Shown: positions 25,793 through 35,200 of the stretch, piece by piece
Layout of the letters: the number at the start of each line of letters is the position of its first letter
How positions within the stretch are numbered: the stretch's first letter is position 1
Source: Thiotrichaceae bacterium
GTDB taxonomy: Bacteria; Pseudomonadota; Gammaproteobacteria; Beggiatoales; Beggiatoaceae
Assembly: GCA_028688145.1 (NCBI GenBank)
Contig: JAQTYU010000002.1
Location: forward strand, 124,001-188,000
Reading direction: 5' to 3'
Length of the DNA stretch: 64,000 nucleotides
The notes under the pieces: generated by a model
What the model saw: the letters and a program-made list of their open reading frames with translations, nothing else
Databases searched by the model: none
What the model was told of the DNA's origin: nothing
Translations under genes and position numbers: made by a program

Positions 25793-25923
25793 AACTGCGC
25801 CCCCAACCCCCTAAAGGGGGCTAAAGATTAAACATAAAAATTTGCTTGTTATTAAAGTCCCCTTTAGGAGATTTAGGGGATTTTTTCATGTTTAGCCCCC
25901 TTTAGGGGGATGGGGACGCAGTT
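25793..25923. repeat. AACTGCGCCCCC palindromic element, full copy
   Basis: AACTGCGCCCCCAACCCCC then TAAAGGGGGCT at the left, AGCCCCCTTTAGGGGGAT then GGGGACGCAGTT at the right, so the ends are inverted repeats with strong internal hairpins. It lies directly after the rne stop codon and may act as its terminator. Confidence 0.8.
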
Positions 25924-25927
25924 TTAA

Positions 25928-28228
25928 TTAAGATTCTTTAGAAACCGCTTCACTGTGAACGGGAACATGCACAGGTGCTTGAACAGGTGCACTGACGACA
26001 GGGGCTTGTTGCACCACATGAACCACGGGTTCACGTTCTTCACGCACCACGATAGGACGTTCTTCACGAATCACAGGCGCAGCTTGTTGAGGCGCAACTT
26101 GGGGTGAAGACTGCATTTCTGCACTGCCCCCAAAATCGTTTTGACCTTCTGCAGCGGGACTATTCACCACGCGTTTGCGCGAAGTTCTGCGACGATTGCG
26201 ACGAATATTAGAACGTAATTCTAATTTTTTACCTTCAGCAGCATTATTGTCGCCTTCTTCTGTATGCGACACTACGGGCGCAACGATAATCGGCGCGGGA
26301 GGTGGCGGCGCAATCGCAGGAGCGGGCGGTGGCACAGGCGCGACAGCTGGACGATTCTGCGGCACATTGGCAGGACGTGGCTTGCGCTGGGGATTACGAT
26401 TATTATTCGGGCGGTTGGGGTGGTTTGAAAACTGGCGTGTTGGCGCAGCCGCAGGTGTCACGGGTGCAGCGGGCGCAACCACCACCGCTTCTGGCTTAAA
26501 CAATTGTAAAAACCGCTTTAAGAAACCCCCTTCTCGCACTTCAGGATTTGCAACAGGCACAACGCTAGTGGCACGCGCAATATTACGAATCGGTGGCGGC
26601 GCGTCATGTGGAATTTGTTTAACCACAGGTTCTTCTTGGCTGACGGCTTTCGGCGGATTGTAATAACGATCACTCATTTCTTCGTCATTACTTTGTTCTT
26701 CTGCACGCGCAATTAATTCGTAACTTGGCGTTTGAGTCACCGTTTCTTTGCGGTCATCATGGCGTATGCGTTGCAGCTCGTACATCGGCGTGTCTAAATG
26801 TGGATTGGGCAACACCACAATACTGATTTCTTGGCGCAATTCAATTTCACGAATCGCAGAACGCTTTTCATTCAACAAATACGAAGCCACAGCGACAGGC
26901 ACTTGCACGATTAATTTCGCGGTGCGTTCTTTCATCGCTTCTTCTTCCATCAAACGTAAGATAGAAAGCGATAAGGATTCCACGCTACGAATCGAACCTT
27001 GTCCGTTGCAACGCGGGCAAACTACTTGGGTGTGTTCGACCAAAGCAGGGCGTAAACGTTGGCGCGACATTTCCAATAAACCAAAGCGGGAAATGCGTCC
27101 GACTTGCACCCGCGCTCTGTCCATTTTCAAAGCTTCTTTCATGCGACTTTCGACTTCGCGCTGATTTTTGTGACTGAGCATGTCGATAAAATCGATCACC
27201 ACCAAGCCGCCCAAATCGCGTAAACGCAATTGACGGGCGATTTCATCCACCGCTTCTAAGTTGGTATTGAGCGCAGTTTCTTCAATGTCGCCGCCTTTGG
27301 TGGCACGCGCTGAGTTCACGTCCACCGCAAGCAAAGCTTCGGAATGGTCTAATACAATCACGCCACCAGAAGGCAGACGCACTTCGCGCTGAAATGCAGA
27401 TTCGATTTGACTTTCAATCTGGAAGCGCGTGAATAAGGGCACATTGTCCTGATACAACTTCACTTTAGGCAAATAAGTCGGCATCACTTGGCGCATGAAA
27501 TCACAGGCTTCGCGGTAAATTTCTTCATCATCGATGAGAATTTCGCCAATATCTTCGCGTAAATAATCACGGATGGCGCGGATGATGATGTTGCTTTCTT
27601 GATAAATCAAAAATGGCGCGGTGCGTTCTTTGCCTGAAGACTCAATCGCTGTCCATAATTGCAATAAGTATTCTAAATCCCATTGTAATTCTTCTGCGGA
27701 TTTGCCCACGCCTGCGGTGCGTAAAATTAAACCCATGCCATCAGGCACTTGTAAGCTGTTCATCGCTTCACGGGCTTCGATACGGTCTTCGCCTTCGATA
27801 CGACGCGAAACTCCACCTGCGCGTGGATTATTCGGCATCAACACCAAATAACGCCCCGCCAAACTGATATAGGTGGTTAACGCTGCGCCTTTCGTGCCGC
27901 GTTCACCTTTGTCAACTTGCACGATGACTTCTTGCCCCTCGCGCAACAATTCCTTAATATTGGCACGTCCGTCGTGACCATGCTCTTGATTATGAAAGTA
28001 ATCACTGGAAATATCTTTCAGCGGTAAGAAGCCATGACGTTCTGCGCCATAATCAATAAAAGCGGCTTCTAAACCGGGTTCTAAACGGGTGATTCTTCCT
28101 TTGTAAATATTGGAATTGGTTTGCTTACGGGCAGTAGTCTCGATGTCGAAATTGTAAAGCCGCTGCCCATCAACCATTGCGACACGCAATTCTTCTGGTT
28201 GGGTGGCATTAATAAGTATTCTCTTCAT
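25928..28228 (-). CDS. rne: Ribonuclease E
   Basis: RNase E is the main endonuclease of mRNA decay and rRNA/tRNA processing and the scaffold of the degradosome. The 766-residue protein shows the start [20 protein letters not shown], an S1 domain (about 37-120, with [19 protein letters not shown]), catalytic Asp303 and Asp346 ([22 protein letters not shown]) and the zinc link CPRC at 404-407, positions identical to E. coli. After about residue 520 comes a Pro/Ala/Arg-rich disordered tail with a basic [11 protein letters not shown] cluster, about 300 residues shorter than in E. coli, so degradosome partner sites may differ. The long 5' region is discussed separately. Confidence 0.97.
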   Translation of the reverse strand: MKRILINATQPEELRVAMVDGQRLYNFDIETTARKQTNSNIYKGRITRLEPGLEAAFIDYGAERHGFLPLKDISSDYFHNQEHGHDGRANIKELLREGQEVIVQVDKGERGTKGAALTTYISLAGRYLVLMPNNPRAGGVSRRIEGEDRIEAREAMNSLQVPDGMGLILRTAGVGKSAEELQWDLEYLLQLWTAIESSGKERTAPFLIYQESNIIIRAIRDYLREDIGEILIDDEEIYREACDFMRQVMPTYLPKVKLYQDNVPLFTRFQIESQIESAFQREVRLPSGGVIVLDHSEALLAVDVNSARATKGGDIEETALNTNLEAVDEIARQLRLRDLGGLVVIDFIDMLSHKNQREVESRMKEALKMDRARVQVGRISRFGLLEMSRQRLRPALVEHTQVVCPRCNGQGSIRSVESLSLSILRLMEEEAMKERTAKLIVQVPVAVASYLLNEKRSAIREIELRQEISIVVLPNPHLDTPMYELQRIRHDDRKETVTQTPSYELIARAEEQSNDEEMSDRYYNPPKAVSQEEPVVKQIPHDAPPPIRNIARATSVVPVANPEVREGGFLKRFLQLFKPEAVVVAPAAPVTPAAAPTRQFSNHPNRPNNNRNPQRKPRPANVPQNRPAVAPVPPPAPAIAPPPPAPIIVAPVVSHTEEGDNNAAEGKKLELRSNIRRNRRRTSRKRVVNSPAAEGQNDFGGSAEMQSSPQVAPQQAAPVIREERPIVVREEREPVVHVVQQAPVVSAPVQAPVHVPVHSEAVSKES

Positions 28229-28961
28229 CGTTATTCGATCCTTAATTAAGGCATTTCCCCCTTTTCAATAAAATTGAATTCTACATCCAGCCTTGTTATG
28301 GTTTGAGAGGCTGGGGAATTTAGGTGGTTTTAAAGGGAGAGCCATTAGATACCGTGTTATCACGGCGAGTTTTCACCCTGCCATTGCATGGGTGTTAATG
28401 TTGTTCAAGTCTATGCTGCATGGTGTCTAGGAATGTGCTTGTATATTTTGAGATGAGCAAAGACGCAGCATGGATAATGTGTCCATGTTGGTTAGCCTAG
28501 GCAGGGCTGTCGTGGTGAAGTTGTCATGCCGTACCAATAAAGGGTTAATGGCGAGAGTGGATTTATATTTTAATAATAAATTTCAATCCATTACGCGCAG
28601 AGACGGTAGGCGGCATGGAGAGTGCTGACAGCGATACGCGCTAACCTAAACAACCGTGTAACTATATAACAGTTTGCGCAATTCCAGCAAACTATTATTC
28701 GTCTGTAATTATCGCATATTTTGGGAGCTTCTCATCTACAAAAGATGAGATTTAGGCTAGGTTAAGAAATTGTCTGAATCAGGATTTACAGGATTAAAGG
28801 ATTTTCAGAATTACTTAAAATTTTCTTCATATTATGGGTTACGAGTTAATCCTGCTTAATTCGGATAATCCTGTGAATCCTGATTCAGACAGTTTTAAAT
28901 TTACCCCGCGCCCGCTTTAACGTTATGCTAAACCCTGTCATTGTTTTCGGAAAAATTAAAA
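28229..28961. other. rne upstream region with hairpins, plus a dispersed repeat
   Basis: No gene. On the rne (minus) side there are hairpins such as CCAGCCT/AGGCTGG (28287-28314) and CATGGA/TCCATG (28464-28484). A long structured leader would match known autoregulation of rne through its 5' UTR in E. coli, but homology cannot be judged here. The right part is the GTCTGAATC repeat. Confidence 0.5.
28772..28890. repeat. Palindromic element, GTCTGAATC family, copy 2
   Basis: 119 bases; GTCTGAATCAGGATTTACAG at the left mirrors CTGTGAATCCTGATTCAGAC at the right, and internal AATCCTGCTTAATTCGGATA is shared (inverted) with copy 1. Confidence 0.85.
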
Positions 28962-29420
28962 ATGTTACCTATTCTTTTCTTGGGTGTATTGAGTGTTGCC
29001 GCCGAACTGCCCGCCAACTTGCAAAATGGGGCGATTTATTCCTACAAAGCACATAGCGATTTTGCGAGCGTGAAGCAAAACTTAGAAACCGCGATTACTA
29101 ATCGTGGTTTAACCCTGCGTGACAGCTTACATATTGCGGAAATGTTGCAACGTACTGCTAAGGCGACTGGCGCAAAACAAGCCGTTTATGGTGATGCGGA
29201 AGTGATAGAATTTTGCAGCGCGGCTTTAACTCAGCGTTTTGTGGAAGCCAATCCTGCCAATATTGCATTGTGTCCGCTGACAATTGCAGTGTATCGCCCA
29301 AGCACCGAGCCGCAACAAGTTTATGTGAGTTTTCGCAAACCCCAACTCGCCAGCGAAAACCCTGAAGTTTCACAAACGATTGAAAAATTATTAAAAGAAA
29401 TTGTGGAAGAGAGTTTGTAA
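28962..29420 (+). CDS. DUF302-domain exported protein
   Basis: A 152-residue protein with a short N-terminal signal-like segment (MLPILFLGVLSVAAE). The body resembles DUF302: YSYKAHSDFASVKQNLETAITNRG near the start, a middle with VEFCSAALTQRFVEANP-like residues, and LCPLTIAVYRPSTEPQQVYVSF with the conserved cysteine and PLTIAVY. The function of DUF302 is not established; some members lie near sulfur or redox genes. ATG 28962 gives a normal signal peptide; the ribosome binding site is weak. It probably stands alone, with repeats on both sides. Confidence 0.8.
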   Translation: MLPILFLGVLSVAAELPANLQNGAIYSYKAHSDFASVKQNLETAITNRGLTLRDSLHIAEMLQRTAKATGAKQAVYGDAEVIEFCSAALTQRFVEANPANIALCPLTIAVYRPSTEPQQVYVSFRKPQLASENPEVSQTIEKLLKEIVEESL

Positions 29421-29445
29421 GCTTTGCGCCGCAATCTTCTAAAAA

Positions 29446-29555
29446 CGTAGGGTGTATAAGCGCAGCGTCATACACCTTAGCAAAAACAACTCACATCCTG
29501 ATTTAAAAATTCTGCTGCCCTTGGTGCATGGCAGCTACGCCTTATGCACCCTACG
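29446..29555. repeat. Inverted pair of GTAGGGTG hairpin repeats
   Basis: CGTAGGGTGTATAAGCGCAG...CATACACC at 29446-29476 and GGTGCATGGCAGCTACGCCT, then TATGCACCCTACG at 29523-29555 face each other. The 7558-7594 unit is related. Confidence 0.7.
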
Positions 29556-29586
29556 AAATAAGGTTTAATCTTTCTAGGAAATCATC

Positions 29587-30060
29587 ATGCACGCACTGGT
29601 TTTAGGTATAGGAAACAGTTTATTGTCAGATGAAGGCGTTGGCGTTCATGTGGTGAAATATTTAGAACAGCAATATCCCAATTTATCACAAGTCAGTTTT
29701 GTGGATGGCGGTACATTAAGCTTTAGTCTTGCGCCACTGCTAGAAAATGCCAGTCATTTAATTGTGATTGATGCCGCACAATTACAAGCAAGCGCAGGTA
29801 CGATTCGCTTTTTTGAAGGCAAGGAAGTCGATAATTTTCTTCGCGCCCATGCCCGCAGCGTGCATGAAATTAGTTTGCGAGACTTGCTCGACATGGTGCA
29901 ATTAACCGAACGTGCGCCCCAACAACAAGCCTTATTTGCAATTAAAGCCATCAATTTAGGCTGGGGAGAATTTCCCAGCCCCGAAGTTGCCGCCACTATT
30001 CCCGAAGTTGCACAACAAGTGCTTGCTGTTTTAAAACGCTGGGGGGTGCCGCTTAGCTAA
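29587..30060 (+). CDS. Hydrogenase maturation protease (HyaD/HybD family)
   Basis: These endopeptidases cut the C-terminal tail of the [NiFe]-hydrogenase large subunit after nickel insertion. The 157-residue protein has VLGIGNSLLSDEGVGVHVV with Glu16, VIDAAQ with Asp62 and HEISLRDLL with His93, exactly the nickel-binding positions of E. coli HybD. DGGTLSFSLAPLL is also typical. Length matches the family. No hydrogenase structural or hyp genes lie in the window, so the target enzyme must be encoded elsewhere and the subgroup cannot be fixed. The ATG at 29587 gives the conserved start; its ribosome binding site is weak (AGGAAATCATC). Confidence 0.93.
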   Translation: MHALVLGIGNSLLSDEGVGVHVVKYLEQQYPNLSQVSFVDGGTLSFSLAPLLENASHLIVIDAAQLQASAGTIRFFEGKEVDNFLRAHARSVHEISLRDLLDMVQLTERAPQQQALFAIKAINLGWGEFPSPEVAATIPEVAQQVLAVLKRWGVPLS

Positions 30061-30064
30061 TAAG

Positions 30065-30925
30065 CTAATGTTTTTCTTTGATTAATTGCGGAATATAACA
30101 ATGGTTTTCATCATCGCATAACATGCCGTGCGAATTCCAACGCATTTGTTTATACATCGCAACATCCGTTCCGTAATATGGATATTTAATAATGTCGAAA
30201 TAAGGTGAGTAATCAAAATCTTTCGGCGAGAATAAACGCGGATTACGTTGATAAACTTGCACTTCTCCCTCCTGCCCCGCACTGCGTTTTAACACAGGCA
30301 AAATCGGATAACGCACTTCCATAAATGCCTCTGCAATCATGGTAGAACACACCGTGCGGGCGGCAAGTCCTGCATGATAATTGAATAAACTCGATTGCCA
30401 ACGCCGTGGCAAAATTGCGTAGGGATACAGAAAACGTGCTAAATCCAACAATTGACGCACATCGTACGCAGTTCCCAAACGTGACACACTGTGTGCAATC
30501 ACCTTTTCGGCATCTTCATGTTGAATGGCTTGCGGGCGACAAATCCGCAAATGATAACCCTGATAACTACTTAGCGGTGAAATCACAATGCCCTTGCCCA
30601 AAATCGCTTCCAGCACTAATTGTTCTCGTGGGGCGGCGGCATAATGTGGCGTAATTAGTGCATTTAGACGAAGGTCTGCGAGTTCTCCAAAACGCCCAAT
30701 GTATAATGCGGCATGAGTCCACGGGCTTTGAGTGACGTGTTTAATCACGGCTGACACCCGACTGCGCCCTTCAACTAATAATACATCGCAAGGGCGGATT
30801 TCGTCGGTTAAACGAGTAAAATTACACGGTGGGACTTCATTGGGTGGCTGTTCGTAATTCAGCCAGCCCACGATACTGTCCCAAAGTGGTGTTTTTAATC
30901 CATATAATTTGTGAGCGAGTTTCAT
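30065..30925 (-). CDS. YiiX-like permuted papain-fold hydrolase
   Basis: A 286-residue protein resembling the permuted NlpC/P60 (YiiX/YaeF, C92-like) group. RPCDVLLVEGRSRVSAVIKH then TQSPWTHAALYIG holds the catalytic-type His after the first strand; a Glu follows in LVLEAILGKGIVISPLSSYQ; RTVCSTMIAEAF holds the Cys nucleophile. Such enzymes cleave amide or thioester-like bonds in cell-wall peptides or lipids. There is no signal peptide, so location is uncertain. It converges with the hydrogenase protease gene, four bases apart. Substrate unknown. Confidence 0.8.
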   Translation of the reverse strand: MKLAHKLYGLKTPLWDSIVGWLNYEQPPNEVPPCNFTRLTDEIRPCDVLLVEGRSRVSAVIKHVTQSPWTHAALYIGRFGELADLRLNALITPHYAAAPREQLVLEAILGKGIVISPLSSYQGYHLRICRPQAIQHEDAEKVIAHSVSRLGTAYDVRQLLDLARFLYPYAILPRRWQSSLFNYHAGLAARTVCSTMIAEAFMEVRYPILPVLKRSAGQEGEVQVYQRNPRLFSPKDFDYSPYFDIIKYPYYGTDVAMYKQMRWNSHGMLCDDENHCYIPQLIKEKH

Positions 30926-31265
30926 AATCCACCCCTTTGATTTTAAAATAAAATCTTAGATAAGAGTGCTATTTAATTATAGTATAGTTAATAACTATGA
31001 TTTTCTCGTTAAATTTAGCTGTAATCTAACTTGAGGAATGTTAAAAACTGCCTCATTAATGATTAGTAAATTTAATTGTCAGCCTGCTTGCTAAATCGGA
31101 ATTCACGCGGTTGTCATGAAAAATTGTTAAGTTTCTGTAGAAAATCTTTGAAACTCGTAGCTTTATATAAATAGTCGTTATTAATTCAATATGCTTTCTA
31201 AGTTATTGAATGGTAATGTAAAGTTCTACATGATATAATTTTTACACGTCTAGGTAGGAGTTTGT
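30926..31265. other. Divergent AT-rich intergenic region
   Basis: Holds promoters for the flanking genes; a TATAGT-containing stretch near 30978-30987 may serve one strand. Apart from the extended -10 at 31231 I see nothing definite. Confidence 0.45.
31231..31239 (+). promoter_or_regulatory. Extended -10 promoter of the small secreted protein
   Basis: TGATATAAT is a perfect extended -10. Transcription would begin near 31246, about 20 bases before the start codon. No good -35 is present, as is normal for this class. Confidence 0.6.
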
Positions 31266-31538
31266 ATGATGAAAAAGATGGTGATTGCTTTTAGTATGCT
31301 GAGTTTGTTAAGTGCTGTGGTCGGCGCAAGTCAACCCACAGACATTCGTTTTATGCACAAGGAAAGTACTTTCTTTGGGCAAAAATACAGCATTTATATG
31401 GTACGTTGCTCGAATGGCTCAAGTGGAAAAATTTCCTCGTGGGAAGAGGGCAAAAAGTGGTGTGTGGGTACGAGTCGCTCCACTTGTGCTGAAAATAAAG
31501 GCGCGCAATTAGAAATTGCAAAGAAAAGCTGCGGTTAA
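31266..31538 (+). CDS. Small secreted protein with four cysteines, unknown function
   Basis: I do not recognise this family. The 90-residue product has a signal peptide (MMKKMVIAFSMLSLLSAVVG, cleavage likely after GAS or VGA) and a basic mature part of about 67 residues with four cysteines (VRCSNG, KWCVG, STCAEN, KSCG), which could form two disulfides. TAGGAG lies five bases before the first ATG and eight before the second, so either may be used. It has its own extended -10 promoter. No neighbouring gene suggests a role. It is about the same size class as the secreted protein at 4385, but the two do not look homologous. Confidence 0.72.
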   Translation: MMKKMVIAFSMLSLLSAVVGASQPTDIRFMHKESTFFGQKYSIYMVRCSNGSSGKISSWEEGKKWCVGTSRSTCAENKGAQLEIAKKSCG

Positions 31539-31591
31539 GCTAGACGTGCTGCGGGAATAGTTTTTAACAGCGACCAGCCCGCAGTATTGCT

Positions 31592-32230
31592 TTAGGCAAG
31601 AATCAAGGCAGTGAGCACCAACGGATATGCCCATTGTTGCCACGGAATTGGCGTGAGTTCGGGAATTTCTAAACAGCGTAGGGCAGTGTTTTCTGCATGG
31701 TGTGACACCGTAATAAATAATTGTGACACACTGCTACTTATATATTGGATGCGATTTTGATCGGGTTCACGCGGAGGAAGTTGCAGGGAAAGTAGCTGTA
31801 CTTCACGCACAGTGTCGAGCACCAGACTTAAGCGTAAGGCAATGATTTCTGTACGTACCCCAAAATAGCGTAATGGAGATAGCCACCATGTCAGCGCGGC
31901 GATAATTTCTGCTGTGGGGGTAGTGCGTATCAATAAATGCGCTGCTAACACCAAGATAATTAAGGCTATGATGCGTTCCAGTGCGGACATAATACCCTGT
32001 AAACTGGGCACTAAGTGTAACTCAGGACTGGAAAACCATAGATTTAAAATCAACAGTGATAAAAATAGCCAACGTAAACGGCGTAATAAGGGCAAGATTT
32101 CACGGAAAGTACAGTGATATTTGAATAGCCCTAAGAATACAGGCACGGCAATGATGAATAACAGATGGCGGGTAGCTGCAAGCCCAGCAATGAGCAGTAG
32201 GAAACAGGCAATACGGATGATTGGGTGCAT
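31592..32230 (-). CDS. CbiQ/EcfT-like transmembrane protein
   Basis: A 212-residue membrane protein with five or six hydrophobic segments and the look of the T component of energy-coupling-factor transporters. The N-terminal helices (MHPIIRIACFLLLIAGLAAT) are followed by LSLLILNLWFS, a long hydrophobic stretch (ALERIIALIILVLAAHLLIR), and a region with ALTWWLSPLRYFGVRTEIIALRL that resembles the EcfT coupling region. The usual Ala-Arg-Gly coupling motifs are not clearly present. No ATPase or substrate-binding S component lies nearby. It follows fimV on the same strand after 46 bases. A role in vitamin or metal uptake is only a guess from the family. Confidence 0.6.
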   Translation of the reverse strand: MHPIIRIACFLLLIAGLAATRHLLFIIAVPVFLGLFKYHCTFREILPLLRRLRWLFLSLLILNLWFSSPELHLVPSLQGIMSALERIIALIILVLAAHLLIRTTPTAEIIAALTWWLSPLRYFGVRTEIIALRLSLVLDTVREVQLLSLQLPPREPDQNRIQYISSSVSQLFITVSHHAENTALRCLEIPELTPIPWQQWAYPLVLTALILA

Positions 32231-32276
32231 GAACGAAAAAGGAGTTGTCCATGATAGACAACTCCTTTTCTCATTT

Positions 32277-35200
32277 CTAGGAGAGTGAACTTAAGAGGGT
32301 TTGCGCTTGTTGCTTTTGCGCGGCATCGCCATTTTCAACGATACCTTCAAGCACGCTGCGTGCACTGTCATGATCACTCATGTCGATAAACATTCTGGCT
32401 AAATCCAGTTGTGCGTCTAAGTCATCGTCAGCGGGCAGGTCAAAATCCATGTCCAATCCATCTGCGCCATCTAAGCCGCCCAACTCATCCATGTTTAAAT
32501 CTGAATCACCTTCTAAGGAAGTATCTTCAAAATCTAGTGAATCTAAACTGAGTTCATCGCTGGCAGAGCTGTCTAAACTGGTATCGTCTAAACTCAGTGC
32601 GTCAGCATCCCCCATGTCCAGATTATCTAAACTCAACTCGTCAGATGCACTGCTGTCTAAACTCAGGTTGTCGCTGTCTAAATCAAAGGAAGCCAAATCC
32701 GCTTCGTCTAAACTTAAATCATCTGTTGCCGACAAATCATCATGACTTTCTTCTAAATCGAAAGATAAATCATCGTCACCACCCAAACCCAGTCCATCAT
32801 CGTTGTCCATTAGCATATTGAGATCAGAACTGCTGTCTTCAAGCGAATCCAAGCCACCCAGTTCATCACCCGCGCCTAAACCTAAACCATCATCATGCGC
32901 GTCTAATTCTAGGCTGTGTTCTTCACCTAAACCACCAAGCCCATCATCCAAACTGCTGTGGTCGTCTAAATCCAAACCACCCATGCCATCATCTAAACTG
33001 CCGAGATCGTCTAAATTATTGTCACTAGAAGTGGCTGGTTCGCTGGGCATGTCAAAGTCAGTAAGACTGTCATCATCACCGCCCCCCAAACCTTCCATGC
33101 TGTGGTCGTCTAAATCTAAACCACCCATGCCATCGTCTAAACCGCCAAGCGCGTCTAAATCATTGTCGCTAGAAATGCTTTCTTCAGGCATATCAAAATC
33201 AGCAAGACCGTCATCATTGCCTAAACCATCCATGCCGTGGTCATCTAAATCTAAACCACCCATGCCATCGTCTAAACCGCCAAGTGCGTCTACATCATTG
33301 TCGCTAGAAGTACTTTCTTCAGGCATGTCAAAATCAGCAAGACCGTCATCACCGCCTAAACCATCCATGCCGTGGTCGTCTAAATCTAAACCACCCATGC
33401 CATCGTCTAAACCGCCAAGCGCGTCTAAATCATTATCGCTAGAAGTGCTTTCTTCAGGCATATCAAAATCAGCAAGACCGTCATCACCGCCTAAACCATC
33501 CATGCCGTGGTCATCTAAATCTAAACCACCCATGCCATCGTCTAAACCGCCAAGCGCGTCTAAATCATTGTCGCTAGAAGTGCTTTCTTCAGGCATATCA
33601 AAATCAGCAAGACCGTCATCACCGCCTAAACCATCCATGCCGTGGTCATCTAAATCTAAACCACCCATGCCATCATCTAAACTGCCAAGCGCGTCTAAAT
33701 CATTGTCGCTAGAAATGCTTTCTTCAGGCATATCAAAGTCAGCAAGACCGTCATCACCGCCTAAACCGTCCATGCCGTGGTCATCTAAATCTAAACCACC
33801 CATGCCATCGTCTAAACTGCCAAGCGCGTCTAAATCATTGTCGCCAGAAAGTCCATCAGAGGACAAGTCATCAAAATTCATATCTTGATCATGGTCGCCT
33901 ACATCTAAACTGCCTAAATCATCTAAATGAGCTGCATCATGATGTTCTGCTTCATCGCCAGACAACATGTGACTTGCTAACGCACCAGCACCCAATGCAG
34001 CCGCGCCACCCAGTGCGGCAAGTCCAGCCATTTGTGCTGTACTCATACCCGCAGATTCGTGAGTTTCACCACCACCGCCGCCCGCAGAACTTGCGCCGCC
34101 AGCTTCACTAAACAGGGCTCTGCCTGTGTCCAAATCATGCCACAGACCTTGAGTCTTATCCCACAACTCGCCTTCGCCATGCACAGCGGTGTGCATATTT
34201 TTAGCTTCTTGTTCAAACTCTAAGACGCGCTTGTCCCCTGCATAAGCTTCCAACAACTTCATGCGAACATTTTGATTGTGCGCATCAGTGCTTAAAGCTT
34301 CTTGCAATAAGTTAATCGCGGCTTCATAGCGTTCGTAAGCCAGATAAACATCGACTTCTTCAAATAATTCTTCTTCATTAATATCCGAAGAACTCGAACC
34401 CTGTGCATCTTCTTCATTAACTTGTTCGATTAAGTGCGCAATATCTTGTTCTGTGACATCATCGTCATGAGCATCTGCCTCGGCTTCTTCTTCATCCAAA
34501 GCAGCCAATTCATCGTTAATATCATCTGCATTTTCAGACTTTTTGCGCCGACGTGACCAGAACCATGCGCCACCCAGTAAAACTGCCGCGCCACCACCCG
34601 CACCGCCGACAACTTCCCAACCGCCCGCAGAATCCACCATTTCATTGGTGCTCTTCAGCACATCATCTAACATGCCGAGTTCTTCGGTTACAACCATAGG
34701 TGGCTTATTATTCACCACAGGTTTTGAATCTTCAGTCGTGCTGGGTGTATTGGGTTTTGCGGTTTCAGAAGCTGGGTTTTCTGCCGTAACAGGTTTAACC
34801 GTTTCTGTGGGTTTAGTTTCCGCAGGCTTAGTTTCTACGGTCACTGCTGTTTCAGGCTTGACTTCGGGTTTTACTTCTGGCGTGGCGGGTGTCACGTTAG
34901 TGTTCACCACAGGCATACTTGCCTTAGGCTCAGGCTTAGTCAACGGAATTGCCGTAACTGAGACAGGTAAATTAGGCTTGCCAATTTCCGAAGCTTTGAT
35001 GTCAGGCTTAACTTCGGCAGGGGGCGTGACTTTTGCCGCATCTGCTAAAGTTGTAGGATTAGCTGTTTTTACAGAATCAGGAGTTGCCTCAGTTTTTGCG
35101 GGATCAATGGCTGCGGGCGTAGTTGTTGCAGCCGCAGTTTTTGAGGTATCCGCAGGCGTTCCCGCCTTGTTGCTATTTAACTGGGCTTGCAAAGCTGCCA

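Noticed and set aside
26175..26663. Plus-strand Gly/Ala-rich frame inside rne
   Set aside because: It mirrors the Pro/Ala/Arg-rich tail of RNase E; the composition explains the open frame.
28229..28770. Known riboswitch upstream of rne
   Set aside because: Hairpins exist, but I cannot match them to any riboswitch consensus. Only a generic structured leader is claimed.
32803..33888. Plus-strand reading frame of about 361 codons opposite fimV
   Set aside because: It is the complement of the Asp/Leu/Gly repeat array; its Ser/Lys/Pro composition follows from the codons of fimV and there is no start signal.
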